NCBI GenBank assembly: GCA_024400665.1
Contig: JAKSML010000005.1
Location: 1-64,000, forward strand
Length of the DNA: 64,000 nt
Reading direction: 5' to 3'
From: Bacteroidales bacterium
Lineage (GTDB): Bacteria; Bacteroidota; Bacteroidia; Bacteroidales; P3
The stretch's first letter is position 1, and every line of letters starts with the position of its first letter. Position numbers and translations under genes: made by a program. Below, piece by piece: positions 41,105 to 49,723 of the stretch. The notes under the pieces were generated by a model that did not search any database, was not told the origin of the DNA, and saw nothing but the letters and a program-made list of their open reading frames with translations.

Positions 41105-42628
41105 ATGGAAAAATCCAATAAAAGTTTTTCGCACGCTCTGTCTGGCAACGATATGATGCCCGACATGCCCCCGATTTTTGACGTCATGGTCTCCGCAGCT
41201 CCTGAGCAGTTCAGGGGGCAGGCTGCACTGGCTTGTCTCGCACCCTTGGGCGCCCTGGGATGCCAGCTTGAGGCCGAGTATCTGGACGGCGACATGCAGT
41301 CGCCTCTCTTCCAGTCGAATGTGGTAGCCCCGCAGGCCAGCGGCAAGGGCAAGTTCGGCAGGCTCGTGGAGCGGCTCCTCTCGCCCATGGAGCGCACGGA
41401 GGAGGAGATGCGGCAGGCCGTGGAGGCCTATCTCGAACGCAGAGAGGAGTACCTTGAGGTGTGCCCCAGGGCTACAAGGCAGGAGGTGGCGGAGGCCGTG
41501 GGGCCGATGCCGCTGTGCTTCACGCGCGACCTCGGCTCGAAGGTCTCGACCACGGCCCTCATGGAGCTCACCAGCCATGCCCACGGCATGGCCCTGATGA
41601 TGAGCAACGACGAGGCCGACAGCATGGTGAAGTCGTGGGTGAACCGTCACACGGACATCTCCGACATGTTCAGAATTGGCTGGGACGGAGGCACGTACAA
41701 GCAGCACATGGCCACGATGAGCGCTACCTTCAGCGGCAAGGTGCGGCTGCGCATCTGCTCCGCCATCTGCGGCACGCCCAATGCCTTCCAGCGTATGTTC
41801 AAGGACAACGAGTGTGGCGCCGCGAGCCGTCAGCTCTTCATCCACCTGCCCGACATGATGTTTGAGCGGCTGCCGAAGTGGCGCAAGCTCTCCTCGGCAG
41901 AGGAGGAGGCCTTGGAGGCACGTCTGCAGGAGCTGAGCGAGGTGTCGCTGGAGCGGGTTGAAGGGGCTTGGGGTCCCGACTGGCACGTGCGTGAGCGTCA
42001 TGTCATGGATCTGGACTATGTGAACGCGCGTCTTGAGGAATGGCTTGAGGATCAGCGTCTCACCGCCAGGGAGCAGGAGAGCCGCACGCGCGGTACCTTC
42101 TACCGCCGCGCCGCCGTGATGGGCTTCCGCGCCGCCATGCTGGCACACTATCTGTGGGGCGAGCCCGCAGGGGAGGCCGTGAGGGAGAAGGTGTGCCGCT
42201 TCGCCCTCTGGGTGGCCGACAAGGCCCTGCTGGGGCTGATGCAGTTCACGCAGTTGGAGGAGGACCCCGCCACCAACTTCTATGCCAAGAACCTCTACGA
42301 CAGCCTCGGCGACACCTTCACGAGCGACGATGTGGCGCCCCTCGTGAGCGCCTTCGGCTTCAGGAGCCGTGCCACCGACATCGTGAACAAATGGAATCGC
42401 AGCCACCGTGCCGTCTTCACAGGCCAGACCATTGTCACCCCCTTGGGACCGAGAAAGCTGTATAGGAAGCAGCGGCCGCCCATGCTGGAGGCGGAGGCAG
42501 TCGAATCGAACCAGTCGAATGGGGTGAAAGCAGAATGCCAAGAGGCAATAGCACTCCCCAAAAGTCCCAAGAGAACAGAAAAACTAGAACCCCTAGAAAA
42601 ACTAGAAAGCCTAGAACCCCTAGAATGA
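41105..42628 (+). CDS. DUF3987 family protein with repeat-derived C-terminus
   Basis: 507 residues, cytoplasmic. The central part (APLGALGCQLEAEYLDGDMQ, then NVVAPQASGKGKFGRLVERL, MALMMSNDEADSM, and AICGTPNAFQRMF) matches my memory of DUF3987 proteins of Bacteroidota, related to the helicase half of primase/VirE-type mobile-element proteins. SGKGK sits where a Walker A would be but is not canonical; EADSM with the acidic pair could be the Walker-B equivalent. The VirE-N/primase half is absent. The last ~45 residues come from short tandem repeats: VESNQSNG from two CAGTCGAAT units (42498-42520) and a final run encoded by five 9-bp CTAGAAnnn units (42584-42628). I reject the upstream frame extension to 40928 because it runs through the promoter. 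Confidence 0.78.
   Translation: MEKSNKSFSHALSGNDMMPDMPPIFDVMVSAAPEQFRGQAALACLAPLGALGCQLEAEYLDGDMQSPLFQSNVVAPQASGKGKFGRLVERLLSPMERTEEEMRQAVEAYLERREEYLEVCPRATRQEVAEAVGPMPLCFTRDLGSKVSTTALMELTSHAHGMALMMSNDEADSMVKSWVNRHTDISDMFRIGWDGGTYKQHMATMSATFSGKVRLRICSAICGTPNAFQRMFKDNECGAASRQLFIHLPDMMFERLPKWRKLSSAEEEALEARLQELSEVSLERVEGAWGPDWHVRERHVMDLDYVNARLEEWLEDQRLTAREQESRTRGTFYRRAAVMGFRAAMLAHYLWGEPAGEAVREKVCRFALWVADKALLGLMQFTQLEEDPATNFYAKNLYDSLGDTFTSDDVAPLVSAFGFRSRATDIVNKWNRSHRAVFTGQTIVTPLGPRKLYRKQRPPMLEAEAVESNQSNGVKAECQEAIALPKSPKRTEKLEPLEKLESLEPLE
42584..42628 (+). repeat. Five 9-bp CTAGAAnnn units spanning the DUF3987 stop codon
   Basis: CTAGAACCC, CTAGAAAAA, CTAGAAAGC, CTAGAACCC and CTAGAATGA at 42584, 42593, 42602, 42611 and 42620. 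The stop TGA is part of the last unit. Encoded residues are Leu-Glu plus one variable residue per unit. Confidence 0.9.
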
Positions 42629-42659
42629 CTAAAAAAGAAAAAAACGCAACATCAGAGCC

Positions 42660-43121
42660 TCAATAGGTGACGGCACAGAGGCCCGTGTAGTAGAATATAA
42701 GCGTCCAGCCGAGGAAGCGGAGGAACTTGCCGACAAGCATGAGCAGCGCGCTCTTGACGGGTGCTATGCGATAGAATCCCAGAGCGATGGCGAAGACATC
42801 GCCCACGAAGGGCAGCCATGTGAGCAGCGCCAGCCAAGGGCCGAACTTGTCGATACGGGAGCGTTGTTTTTCGAGGGTTTCACGCTTGACATGAAACCAT
42901 TTCTCTATCCACTCCCAGCGGCCCAGCCAGCCCACACCGAAGGAGGTGAGGCCGCCAAGCCAGTTGCCCAACGTGCCGATGAGCAGGCAAGCCACTGGAG
43001 GGCATCCGGCAAGCAGCACTCCGGCATAGAGGGCGTCGGACGAAAACGGCACCACTGTGGCTGCCAGAAAAGAGCCGAAGAGAAGGCCCCAGAGACCATA
43101 GGCTTGGAGAAAATCGAGCAT
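42660..43121 (-). CDS. YqaA-family (DedA/VTT-type) membrane protein
   Basis: 153 residues. Starts MLDFLQAYGLWGLLFGSFLAATVVPFSSD, typical of YqaA, with four to five hydrophobic segments and the re-entrant-loop patterns GNWLGGLTSFGVGWLGR and WLPFVGDVFAIALGFYR. DedA-superfamily members act in lipid handling and membrane homeostasis, and some flip undecaprenyl phosphate; the role of YqaA is not established. It is the gene downstream of greA on the same strand, after a hairpin. Confidence 0.88.
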   Translation of the reverse strand: MLDFLQAYGLWGLLFGSFLAATVVPFSSDALYAGVLLAGCPPVACLLIGTLGNWLGGLTSFGVGWLGRWEWIEKWFHVKRETLEKQRSRIDKFGPWLALLTWLPFVGDVFAIALGFYRIAPVKSALLMLVGKFLRFLGWTLIFYYTGLCAVTY

Positions 43122-43146
43122 AGAATGAGCAGCTTGTTGATAATAG

Positions 43147-43178
43147 ATAGAGACCTCTCTGGAGAGGGAGGTCTCTAT
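43147..43178 (-). terminator. Hairpin after greA
   Basis: ATAGAGACCTC (43147-43157) and GAGGTCTCTAT (43168-43178), 11-bp perfect stem, 18 bases after the greA stop. There is no long T run, so attenuation with some read-through to the YqaA gene is possible. Confidence 0.65.
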
Positions 43179-43196
43179 ATCACGACAAAGTCATTG

Positions 43197-43670
43197 TTAG
43201 CGTTCAACAGTGAGGATTTCGAACTGCATGGTGCCAGCAGGGACAACGACATCGACTTTGTCGCCAGCGCGCTTGCCGAGGAAAGCCTGGGCAAAGGGCG
43301 AGGTGACAGAGATTTTGGCCTGCTTGAGGTTGGCCTCGCTTTCGGGCACGATAGTATAGACCTGCTTGGCCTTGGTCTTGATGTTCTGGATGGTAATCTT
43401 GGAGAGCAGGAGGACCTTGGAGACATCAATCTTAGACTCGTCTAAGAGACGGGCATTGGCCACGAGATCCTGGAGACGGGTGATGCGTGCTTCGAGATGG
43501 CCCTGTGCCTCTTTGGCTGCATCGTATTCGGCATTCTCGGAGAGGTCGCCCTTGTCGCGGGCCTCAGCGATGGCTGCGGCAGCAGCAGGACGCTCAACGG
43601 CGATGAGATGGTGCAGTTCGTCTTTCAGTTTCTGAAGACCCTCTTCACTGTAATATTTAATTTCTGACAT
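43197..43670 (-). CDS. greA: Transcription elongation factor GreA
   Basis: 157 residues, normal length. Rescues backtracked RNA polymerase by stimulating transcript cleavage. The N-terminal coiled coil carries the acidic tip in ARDKGDLSENAEYDAAKEAQ (conserved Asp and Glu), and the C-terminal FKBP-like domain ends FLGKRAGDKVDVVVPAGTM. Strand and spacing suggest its own transcript between two hairpins (43707-43744 upstream belongs to the PorV operon). Confidence 0.97.
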   Translation of the reverse strand: MSEIKYYSEEGLQKLKDELHHLIAVERPAAAAAIAEARDKGDLSENAEYDAAKEAQGHLEARITRLQDLVANARLLDESKIDVSKVLLLSKITIQNIKTKAKQVYTIVPESEANLKQAKISVTSPFAQAFLGKRAGDKVDVVVPAGTMQFEILTVER

Positions 43671-43706
43671 GATTAAACTAAAGCGGTTAATAATTTATAG
43701 TGTTTA

Positions 43707-43744
43707 AAAATTAGGAAAGGCTTGTGGAAGCCTTTCCTAATTTT
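43707..43744 (-). terminator. Terminator of the TonB receptor/PorV operon
   Basis: AAAATTAGGAAAGGCTT (43707-43723) pairs perfectly over 17 bp with AAGCCTTTCCTAATTTT (43728-43744) around GTGG. Read on the minus strand the stem ends in a T run. Confidence 0.92.
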
Positions 43745-43763
43745 ACAATATGTCACGCAGCCT

Positions 43764-44849
43764 TTAGAAGCGGAAGGTAGCACCAATTGAGTGGGTACCA
43801 CGCAGTCTGTCGGCAGAGCGGTAAGCGTAGTCGATAGTCAAACCGGTATTGCTCTCGCTGTCTTTCTTGTGCAGGGGAACGTTGACAGAAGCACCTGCGC
43901 AGAGGCCTTTGAAAGCAGTGGTGGATTCAGAATGACTGAAGACGTTGGTCTCATAGACGTAGCCGCAGCGCAGCTCGAGGATGTTCAGCATGCTGTATTC
44001 CATACCGATGTTGAAATTATCTTTACGGAAGGAGTTGGAGATGAAGGCGGCTGCAAAAGTGAGGCGCTGGTCGAGAGATTCGAAGAGGAAGTCGTAGGAA
44101 GCGCCCATGCTCAGAGAGGTGGGGAGCTCCATCTCGCCCTCGCGGAACTCAGCAGTCATGTTGTTGCCTGCATCGTTGAAGAAGGAGAAAGAGTTACCGG
44201 TGCCACTGAAGCCGAAGGAGGGGCCCCAGTTCTTCAGGCTGATACCGAAACGGACGTTGTCGGAAGGACCTGTGACGTACTGGATACCTGCATCGACTGC
44301 GAAGCCGGTAGCTGTGAGGTCGTCAGTAGATTCGGTGATAATTTTGATGTTACCGCCACCATGAATGGACTGTGTGAAGGTCCAAGCGAAAGCGACATTC
44401 AAGTTCATCATAGTGGGAGAGAAAGTACCATTGATGGGTTCGGGGCTTTCTTCAGTGGTTCTGTCGATATCGCCGAAGCCCATAGCCATGATGGAGAAAC
44501 CAAGGACACCACGATCGGAGAGGCGCATGGCCAGACCGAAAGAGTTGATGGAAGCGCCGCTGTTGAGGCCGCTCTTGCCACCAAAGAGCATGGTGTTGGA
44601 GTAGGTAGCTTCGATTTTATTGATAAAGCTCAGACCTGCGATGTTGGTGTAGAAAGCATCGAGACCACGAACATTAGCCACATTGACGCAACCCCAGCCA
44701 GCACTATGTGCCCAAGGGTTGACCAACAACTCGGAAGCACCAGCAGTACCTCTACGGTTGTCGTTACCTGCCCAAACAGAGGTGGTGGACAGCATCATCA
44801 TCACGGCTACTACAGCAAATATTCTAAATATGTTTTTCATTTCAGACAT
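43764..44849 (-). CDS. PorV/PorQ family outer-membrane beta-barrel protein
   Basis: About 361 residues with a signal peptide (VVAVMMMLSTTSVWAG). The mature start GTAGASELLVNPWAHSAGWGCVNVANV, then LDAFYTNIAGLSFINKIEATYSNTMLFG, is the signature start of PorV/PorQ (FadL-like) proteins of the type 9 secretion system, and the chain ends in a strand with terminal Phe (GATFRF) as in outer-membrane barrels. PorV shuttles T9SS cargo to the surface-attachment complex; paralogues accompany particular cargo. ATG 44849 is used (44840 is the alternative); a TTG at 44870 lies 3 bases after the previous stop. Last gene of the operon, 24 bases after the 1607-residue protein. Confidence 0.85.
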   Translation of the reverse strand: MSEMKNIFRIFAVVAVMMMLSTTSVWAGNDNRRGTAGASELLVNPWAHSAGWGCVNVANVRGLDAFYTNIAGLSFINKIEATYSNTMLFGGKSGLNSGASINSFGLAMRLSDRGVLGFSIMAMGFGDIDRTTEESPEPINGTFSPTMMNLNVAFAWTFTQSIHGGGNIKIITESTDDLTATGFAVDAGIQYVTGPSDNVRFGISLKNWGPSFGFSGTGNSFSFFNDAGNNMTAEFREGEMELPTSLSMGASYDFLFESLDQRLTFAAAFISNSFRKDNFNIGMEYSMLNILELRCGYVYETNVFSHSESTTAFKGLCAGASVNVPLHKKDSESNTGLTIDYAYRSADRLRGTHSIGATFRF

Positions 44850-44873
44850 TTTTTTAGGATTAACAAACAATGC

Positions 44874-47800
44874 TTAGAAGCCAAAGGAGTTTAAGTCAAC
44901 AGGACGCATGGTGCCGAACCACTTGACAACGCGCTCACCGATGCCGGGAACGTCGAAGTGGATCAGATAGATGCCGCCGGCGATGGGCAGACCTGTGTGG
45001 TTGTGAAGATCCCAGTCGAGCGTGGTAGCAGTACCAGCGGTAGGACCTAAACGACGGACCAGAGTACCATCAACTGTGTAGATAGAAACGGTAGTACCAG
45101 TAGGAACGTTGGTGAAACGAACCTTGGTTTCCAACTGGCTTGCGGTCTCATAGGTAGAATAGCTGTAGTAGGGATTCGGAACAACATTGATGAGGCTCAA
45201 CAGAGAATCCTTGTAGGACTGAGCAGCATTGCCTTCGCCTAAACCGGTGAGGGTGGCGATGTCGGGAGTGAGCTCGAACATATACATAGGATAGTTGTTG
45301 TTCTGAGTGTTAGCATCGGGGAAGAGTTTGACAGCGGTCTTGTTCGGTGCGAGGAAACGATTGTAAGGAGTGTTGACGTCGATATCGATAGTCACGTCGC
45401 AAGGAATGTCGATGGGGTTGTCGAACTGATAACGAGGATTGACCAAAGGCATATTGACCCAGCAAGCAGATGCGAAGAAGAGTGCTGCGGAGTCACGCTG
45501 AGGAATGAGAGTGGTGCTCTCACCATCAAGGACACCGTGGTTGACACGCATACGGTCAACATCGCTGGTGGGGACGAAGTCCATCAGACGTTCGAGAGAG
45601 CCGAGCATCTGGACAGCCCAACGACCTGCATCGTAGGAAGGAGTCTTGTAAGAGGTGACCTTGGTGTTGGTACCATTAACAATGTCATAGAAGGTCTGGT
45701 CGAGAGCGTTCATCACATAGATGAAGTGGCGACCGCCCATGATGTAGTTCTGAGTGCCGTCCATGAGTTCAGAGACGGGGTTCCACATCATGTCGCGACC
45801 ATTGTACTGGATGTAGCGGGAATCCTCACCAAAGACGACGTTCAGACGCTCACCAGTGACGGTGTTGATAGCATAGCCGGGGAACCAACCCATACCAGTT
45901 GCATTGATGTAGCCAGGATTGTTGGGATCGTCGGCATCGGCAGAGATGTGGAGGTCTTCGACAGTACGGCCGAGCTTATCGACGGAGAGGTGACGACGCA
46001 TCTGGAAACGACGTGCATTGCCTTCAGCCTGAGTGTGGTCATCGCACATTTCAAGAACCGGGCAACGAGTCCACTTGGAGGTATCGTTGGTCATGACGAT
46101 GCGGACGCTGGGCAGGTTGGAGAGGTCGTTGAAGTTGAGCGACTTGTTCACCATGTTATCCATGGTCTTACGCATGATAAGGTTCTTGGTGTAGATACGA
46201 GCGTAGGTGGGGTTCTGGCAGATGCTGTCGAGAATCTCATCGGGAGCGATATAATAACGGTAGCAGAAACCGGGGTGGAAGGGCAGCGTGGAGGCTAAGC
46301 CGTAAGGAGCCCAGAGACCGCCGATGACGGATTCGAATACCTGGTATTTATCAACAGCCGAATAGGTGGTGACAGACATAAGACCGGAGTTGTAGGCCTT
46401 GAAGTAGTCTTCGTCCATATAGGTTTCGCTCAAGCTGATGGGAGTATTGGCATACTCTTGAGCGGTGAAGGAGTTGCGGGTGTTACCAGCAAACTGAGAA
46501 CCAGCGCGGACCCAGTTGAAGGTCTGGTAGCTATCATCATCGGCAATACCGCTTAGCCAAGGCTGGCTGTTGTCGGAATAGGTCATAGTGGCGCTAAGCA
46601 CGCACATGTCGTTGACCAAGCCGCCATAGTAACGAGAAGCATAGTTATCAGCGGACTTAGTACCGATGAAGAGAGGTGTAGCAACAGGCTGAGGATTGGA
46701 GATTGCAATAGCAAGACCAAGGTCGAGGAAGAGCTGCTCGTTATAGCGGTCGAGTGAGAAGTCGGAGTTGACTTTCATCATATTGCCATAGACGTAGGGG
46801 TTCTCTTCGTAGTTGGGATCATCAGGAGACTTGCAGATGGACCATCCGCACTTCTCGATGGAGTCATTCTGATCGAAAGTGATGAGATATTTACCTGCCT
46901 TGACACTCAGGGGGTCAACGACCTGAACTCTGACAGGACCATAGTTCTCTTCGTAAGCAGGATTGAGGATGACGCAAGGATTGGCGAGCATGCCAGAGCC
47001 ATCGGTCTTCAGCTTACCAGCAGGTTTGCCGGGAACTCCGGGAGCGCCCATGAGTTCTTCGATAGAAGCATCGGTAAGACGGAGCACAGAGCCGCCATTG
47101 CCGTAACCTTCGATACGGGTGATGTTGGGGCACATGCCAAATTCAGCCTGTACGATAGTACCGCCGTTCTCAACAGAAGGATCGTGAGGAACAGCGACAA
47201 CAGGAGTGATGGTCTTGCCCATCTCATCTTTACGACCTGCGAGATAGGGTTCTTTCTGACCATCGAGGAAAGCCGCCTCGGTCTGAGAATAAGCCTTGAA
47301 ACGGTTCTGAGCGTAAGCGACGCAGACGAAGTAGTACTTCTTGTTGTTGACAAGTCTGGTGTTGGTACCAGTAGCGAAAGCATCGTTGGTGATACGGAAG
47401 ACGTGTTTGATACCCTGGTTGGTGCCTTCGACCATGATCTGGGGAACCATCAAACCAGTGGTGGAGTTCTGGACGTAGTTGACCAGCGTTCCGATAGGCA
47501 GGGTGGGATTGTCGTTACGGACCATTTCGTTGGTGGTCTCATCGAGTGTCAGAGAATCGTAGAAGTTCTCGACATCGCACTGAGCAACGAGCTGAGCCTT
47601 GGTGATATCACGGATGTCAGCGATGGAGACGTTAGCATCTCTGAGCTGGAAGATCTGATAACCTTCGAACTTGTAGCTGCGCTGATCGTCGGAATAGAAA
47701 ACAGTCTCACCATTAGCATCGGTGTAGGAACGAACGATAGAAGGATCAACCTCGGAGTATTTCTCGCCAAAGTTGTTGCTGGAAGGATTGTCGTACTTGA

Positions 47801-49697
47801 TGTAGAGGACGACCTCGTTGTTCATTTCCTGAACGAACAGCGAAGGAGCATCAGGACCATCGAGGACCTTGAAGCAGTTTTCGAACAGAGCCTGGCAGAC
47901 ATCATCGATTTCACGAAGAAGTTCGACTGAAGAGTAAGCATTGCCAGAAGCAGCCTGTGCGAAAGGAATACCAACAGTGATGTAGTTCAAAGCACCAGGT
48001 TTCAGGGTGAAAGGACCAGCAGACTGCATGAAACGACGGTCGGAGGGGCTGTTGCCAGCGGTGACCTCAGTCCAGTCATCAACCTTTTCACCATTAGTAC
48101 CCCAGTGGAGAGGATCGGAGTTGCCAGGGAACATGAAGTCGCAATCGAAATCGGTGACATCGGTGTTGATACCGTTTCCACCATATTTCATGCGCTGACC
48201 GTTCTTCCAATAACCACGAAGGTAGTTGTAGTAGTCGGTAGCCTTGGAAGGCTCACCGCTGATAGCGTCATTACTATTGTTATAATAGACGAAACGGCGC
48301 ATACCGAAACGCTCATCATCAACAATGTTGTTACCGAAGTTCACACCATTGATAGCGCAGTTGCCGATAACATCATCTTTAACAAAGTACCAAGCATTGG
48401 GGTAATAGAGGTCAGCATCATCAGTAAGAGAGATGGTGTCGTAGGTGCCGTCAGCAAGTCTGTAGCGTTCGAGCTGTTCGGGATAGTAAGCTCTCATCTT
48501 CTGGATATCAATCTTGGGATTGTCCTTGCCATCAGGATCCATGTAAGGGCCCTGGAAGAAGTCGATACCTACTGCAGGAGGAATGCCAGAGTAGGAACCA
48601 GCTCCGGGACCATCGGACTCATCGCCATTGTAGCAGTAGCCAAGACCACGCTTGACATCGCAACCGACGAAGTCATCGTGAGCATAACCAAGGTCGGCAT
48701 CGACCCACTGGCTGAAGTAGGTCTCACGGAGTTCGTAGGTAGAACGGTTGATGATCTCGTAGGTGTAGAAGGTCATGTTGTTGATTTCATCATTGGTAGA
48801 GAAAGCGAAAGCCTGAGCACGGATTTCCATACCAATAGGCTGACCCTGGGATTCGGTGTGGACGTCACCCATATCGTTGAAGACCCACCAAATGGTCTGG
48901 TCGCCTTTCAGGACCTGGTCAGAGAGAAGACCGCCGCTGACGATGCCAGCCTCGGTTTCGAGAGTAGTGGCAACATGAGAGGTGTATTCGCGACCCCACT
49001 GAGCTTTCAGCGTACGGGGGCAGAGATCATTGTTGAAATCGTAGTAAGGATAGTCACCATCCTCCCAGTTGTACTGACCATCGTGGTTAGCATCGTAGTA
49101 GGGAGCGAGATAGGGAGACTGGAGTGCGTTGATGCCAGAAGCGGGCCAGTTTTTGATAGTGGCGGAGATGGCTTCAGGAGCGTAGGACTCGTTAGGAGTA
49201 GCACCATTCTCATCATAGTCGAACATAGACATGAAAGCCTGGACTTCAGTCTTGGTGATGATGTAGTGCTTATCGAACTGGTTACAGACCGGGAGGTCAA
49301 CCGAAGCGGTTTTCAGTTCAAGAGGACCGGGCCAATAGTCATCGCCTTCGGAACCGAAACGGAGAGCGGCAATACGGAGCTGATCGTTAACGTCGGTACC
49401 GCCGATCCAAAGAGCAGCACAGAACAAAGGACATGTGTTGCTGTTCTTGGGCAGATGGTATTGTGCCACACTTCCGTCGTACCACATGTTGCCGTAACCG
49501 TTAATCAATGCTCTAACATTGTTAACATTCAGCTCAGCAGTACTCTGTGCTCTTTTGCACACAGCAGCTTTTCTCTGCATAGCGACTTTCTTGGAACTGG
49601 TCTTTTTGCAAGTTTTGCAGTCCTCAGCAAAAGCCGTACCAGACAGCGCGGAGAAGAGGAAGGCCGCCAATACTAATTTGCTTAAAATATTCTTCAT
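44874..49697 (-). CDS. 1607-residue secreted protein with C-terminal sorting-like domain
   Basis: Signal peptide MKNILSKLVLAAFLFSALSGTAFA, then a short Cys/Lys-rich stretch. The early segment CAALWIGGTDVNDQLRIAAL with WPGPLE matches a motif I recall in large Bacteroidota T9SS-type proteins. A Ca-loop-like DANHDGQYNWEDGD lies near residue 205. The last ~100 residues start VVPNPYYSYS and contain TTVSIYTVDGTLVRRL and GGIYLIHFDVPGIGERVVKWFG, the FlgD/type-A sorting pattern, but extended by RPVDLNSFGF. No enzyme domain is visible; function unknown. It lies between the TonB receptor (26-base gap) and the PorV-like gene, a co-occurrence that suggests the PorV-like protein handles this cargo. Confidence 0.8.
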   Translation of the reverse strand: MKNILSKLVLAAFLFSALSGTAFAEDCKTCKKTSSKKVAMQRKAAVCKRAQSTAELNVNNVRALINGYGNMWYDGSVAQYHLPKNSNTCPLFCAALWIGGTDVNDQLRIAALRFGSEGDDYWPGPLELKTASVDLPVCNQFDKHYIITKTEVQAFMSMFDYDENGATPNESYAPEAISATIKNWPASGINALQSPYLAPYYDANHDGQYNWEDGDYPYYDFNNDLCPRTLKAQWGREYTSHVATTLETEAGIVSGGLLSDQVLKGDQTIWWVFNDMGDVHTESQGQPIGMEIRAQAFAFSTNDEINNMTFYTYEIINRSTYELRETYFSQWVDADLGYAHDDFVGCDVKRGLGYCYNGDESDGPGAGSYSGIPPAVGIDFFQGPYMDPDGKDNPKIDIQKMRAYYPEQLERYRLADGTYDTISLTDDADLYYPNAWYFVKDDVIGNCAINGVNFGNNIVDDERFGMRRFVYYNNSNDAISGEPSKATDYYNYLRGYWKNGQRMKYGGNGINTDVTDFDCDFMFPGNSDPLHWGTNGEKVDDWTEVTAGNSPSDRRFMQSAGPFTLKPGALNYITVGIPFAQAASGNAYSSVELLREIDDVCQALFENCFKVLDGPDAPSLFVQEMNNEVVLYIKYDNPSSNNFGEKYSEVDPSIVRSYTDANGETVFYSDDQRSYKFEGYQIFQLRDANVSIADIRDITKAQLVAQCDVENFYDSLTLDETTNEMVRNDNPTLPIGTLVNYVQNSTTGLMVPQIMVEGTNQGIKHVFRITNDAFATGTNTRLVNNKKYYFVCVAYAQNRFKAYSQTEAAFLDGQKEPYLAGRKDEMGKTITPVVAVPHDPSVENGGTIVQAEFGMCPNITRIEGYGNGGSVLRLTDASIEELMGAPGVPGKPAGKLKTDGSGMLANPCVILNPAYEENYGPVRVQVVDPLSVKAGKYLITFDQNDSIEKCGWSICKSPDDPNYEENPYVYGNMMKVNSDFSLDRYNEQLFLDLGLAIAISNPQPVATPLFIGTKSADNYASRYYGGLVNDMCVLSATMTYSDNSQPWLSGIADDDSYQTFNWVRAGSQFAGNTRNSFTAQEYANTPISLSETYMDEDYFKAYNSGLMSVTTYSAVDKYQVFESVIGGLWAPYGLASTLPFHPGFCYRYYIAPDEILDSICQNPTYARIYTKNLIMRKTMDNMVNKSLNFNDLSNLPSVRIVMTNDTSKWTRCPVLEMCDDHTQAEGNARRFQMRRHLSVDKLGRTVEDLHISADADDPNNPGYINATGMGWFPGYAINTVTGERLNVVFGEDSRYIQYNGRDMMWNPVSELMDGTQNYIMGGRHFIYVMNALDQTFYDIVNGTNTKVTSYKTPSYDAGRWAVQMLGSLERLMDFVPTSDVDRMRVNHGVLDGESTTLIPQRDSAALFFASACWVNMPLVNPRYQFDNPIDIPCDVTIDIDVNTPYNRFLAPNKTAVKLFPDANTQNNNYPMYMFELTPDIATLTGLGEGNAAQSYKDSLLSLINVVPNPYYSYSTYETASQLETKVRFTNVPTGTTVSIYTVDGTLVRRLGPTAGTATTLDWDLHNHTGLPIAGGIYLIHFDVPGIGERVVKWFGTMRPVDLNSFGF

Positions 49698-49723
49698 ATT
49701 GTATTATTTTTATTCTCTATTAA

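Noticed and set aside
48105..49676. 523-codon open frame on the plus strand opposite the 1607-residue protein
   Set aside because: Ile/Val-rich shadow translation with no start context or motifs.
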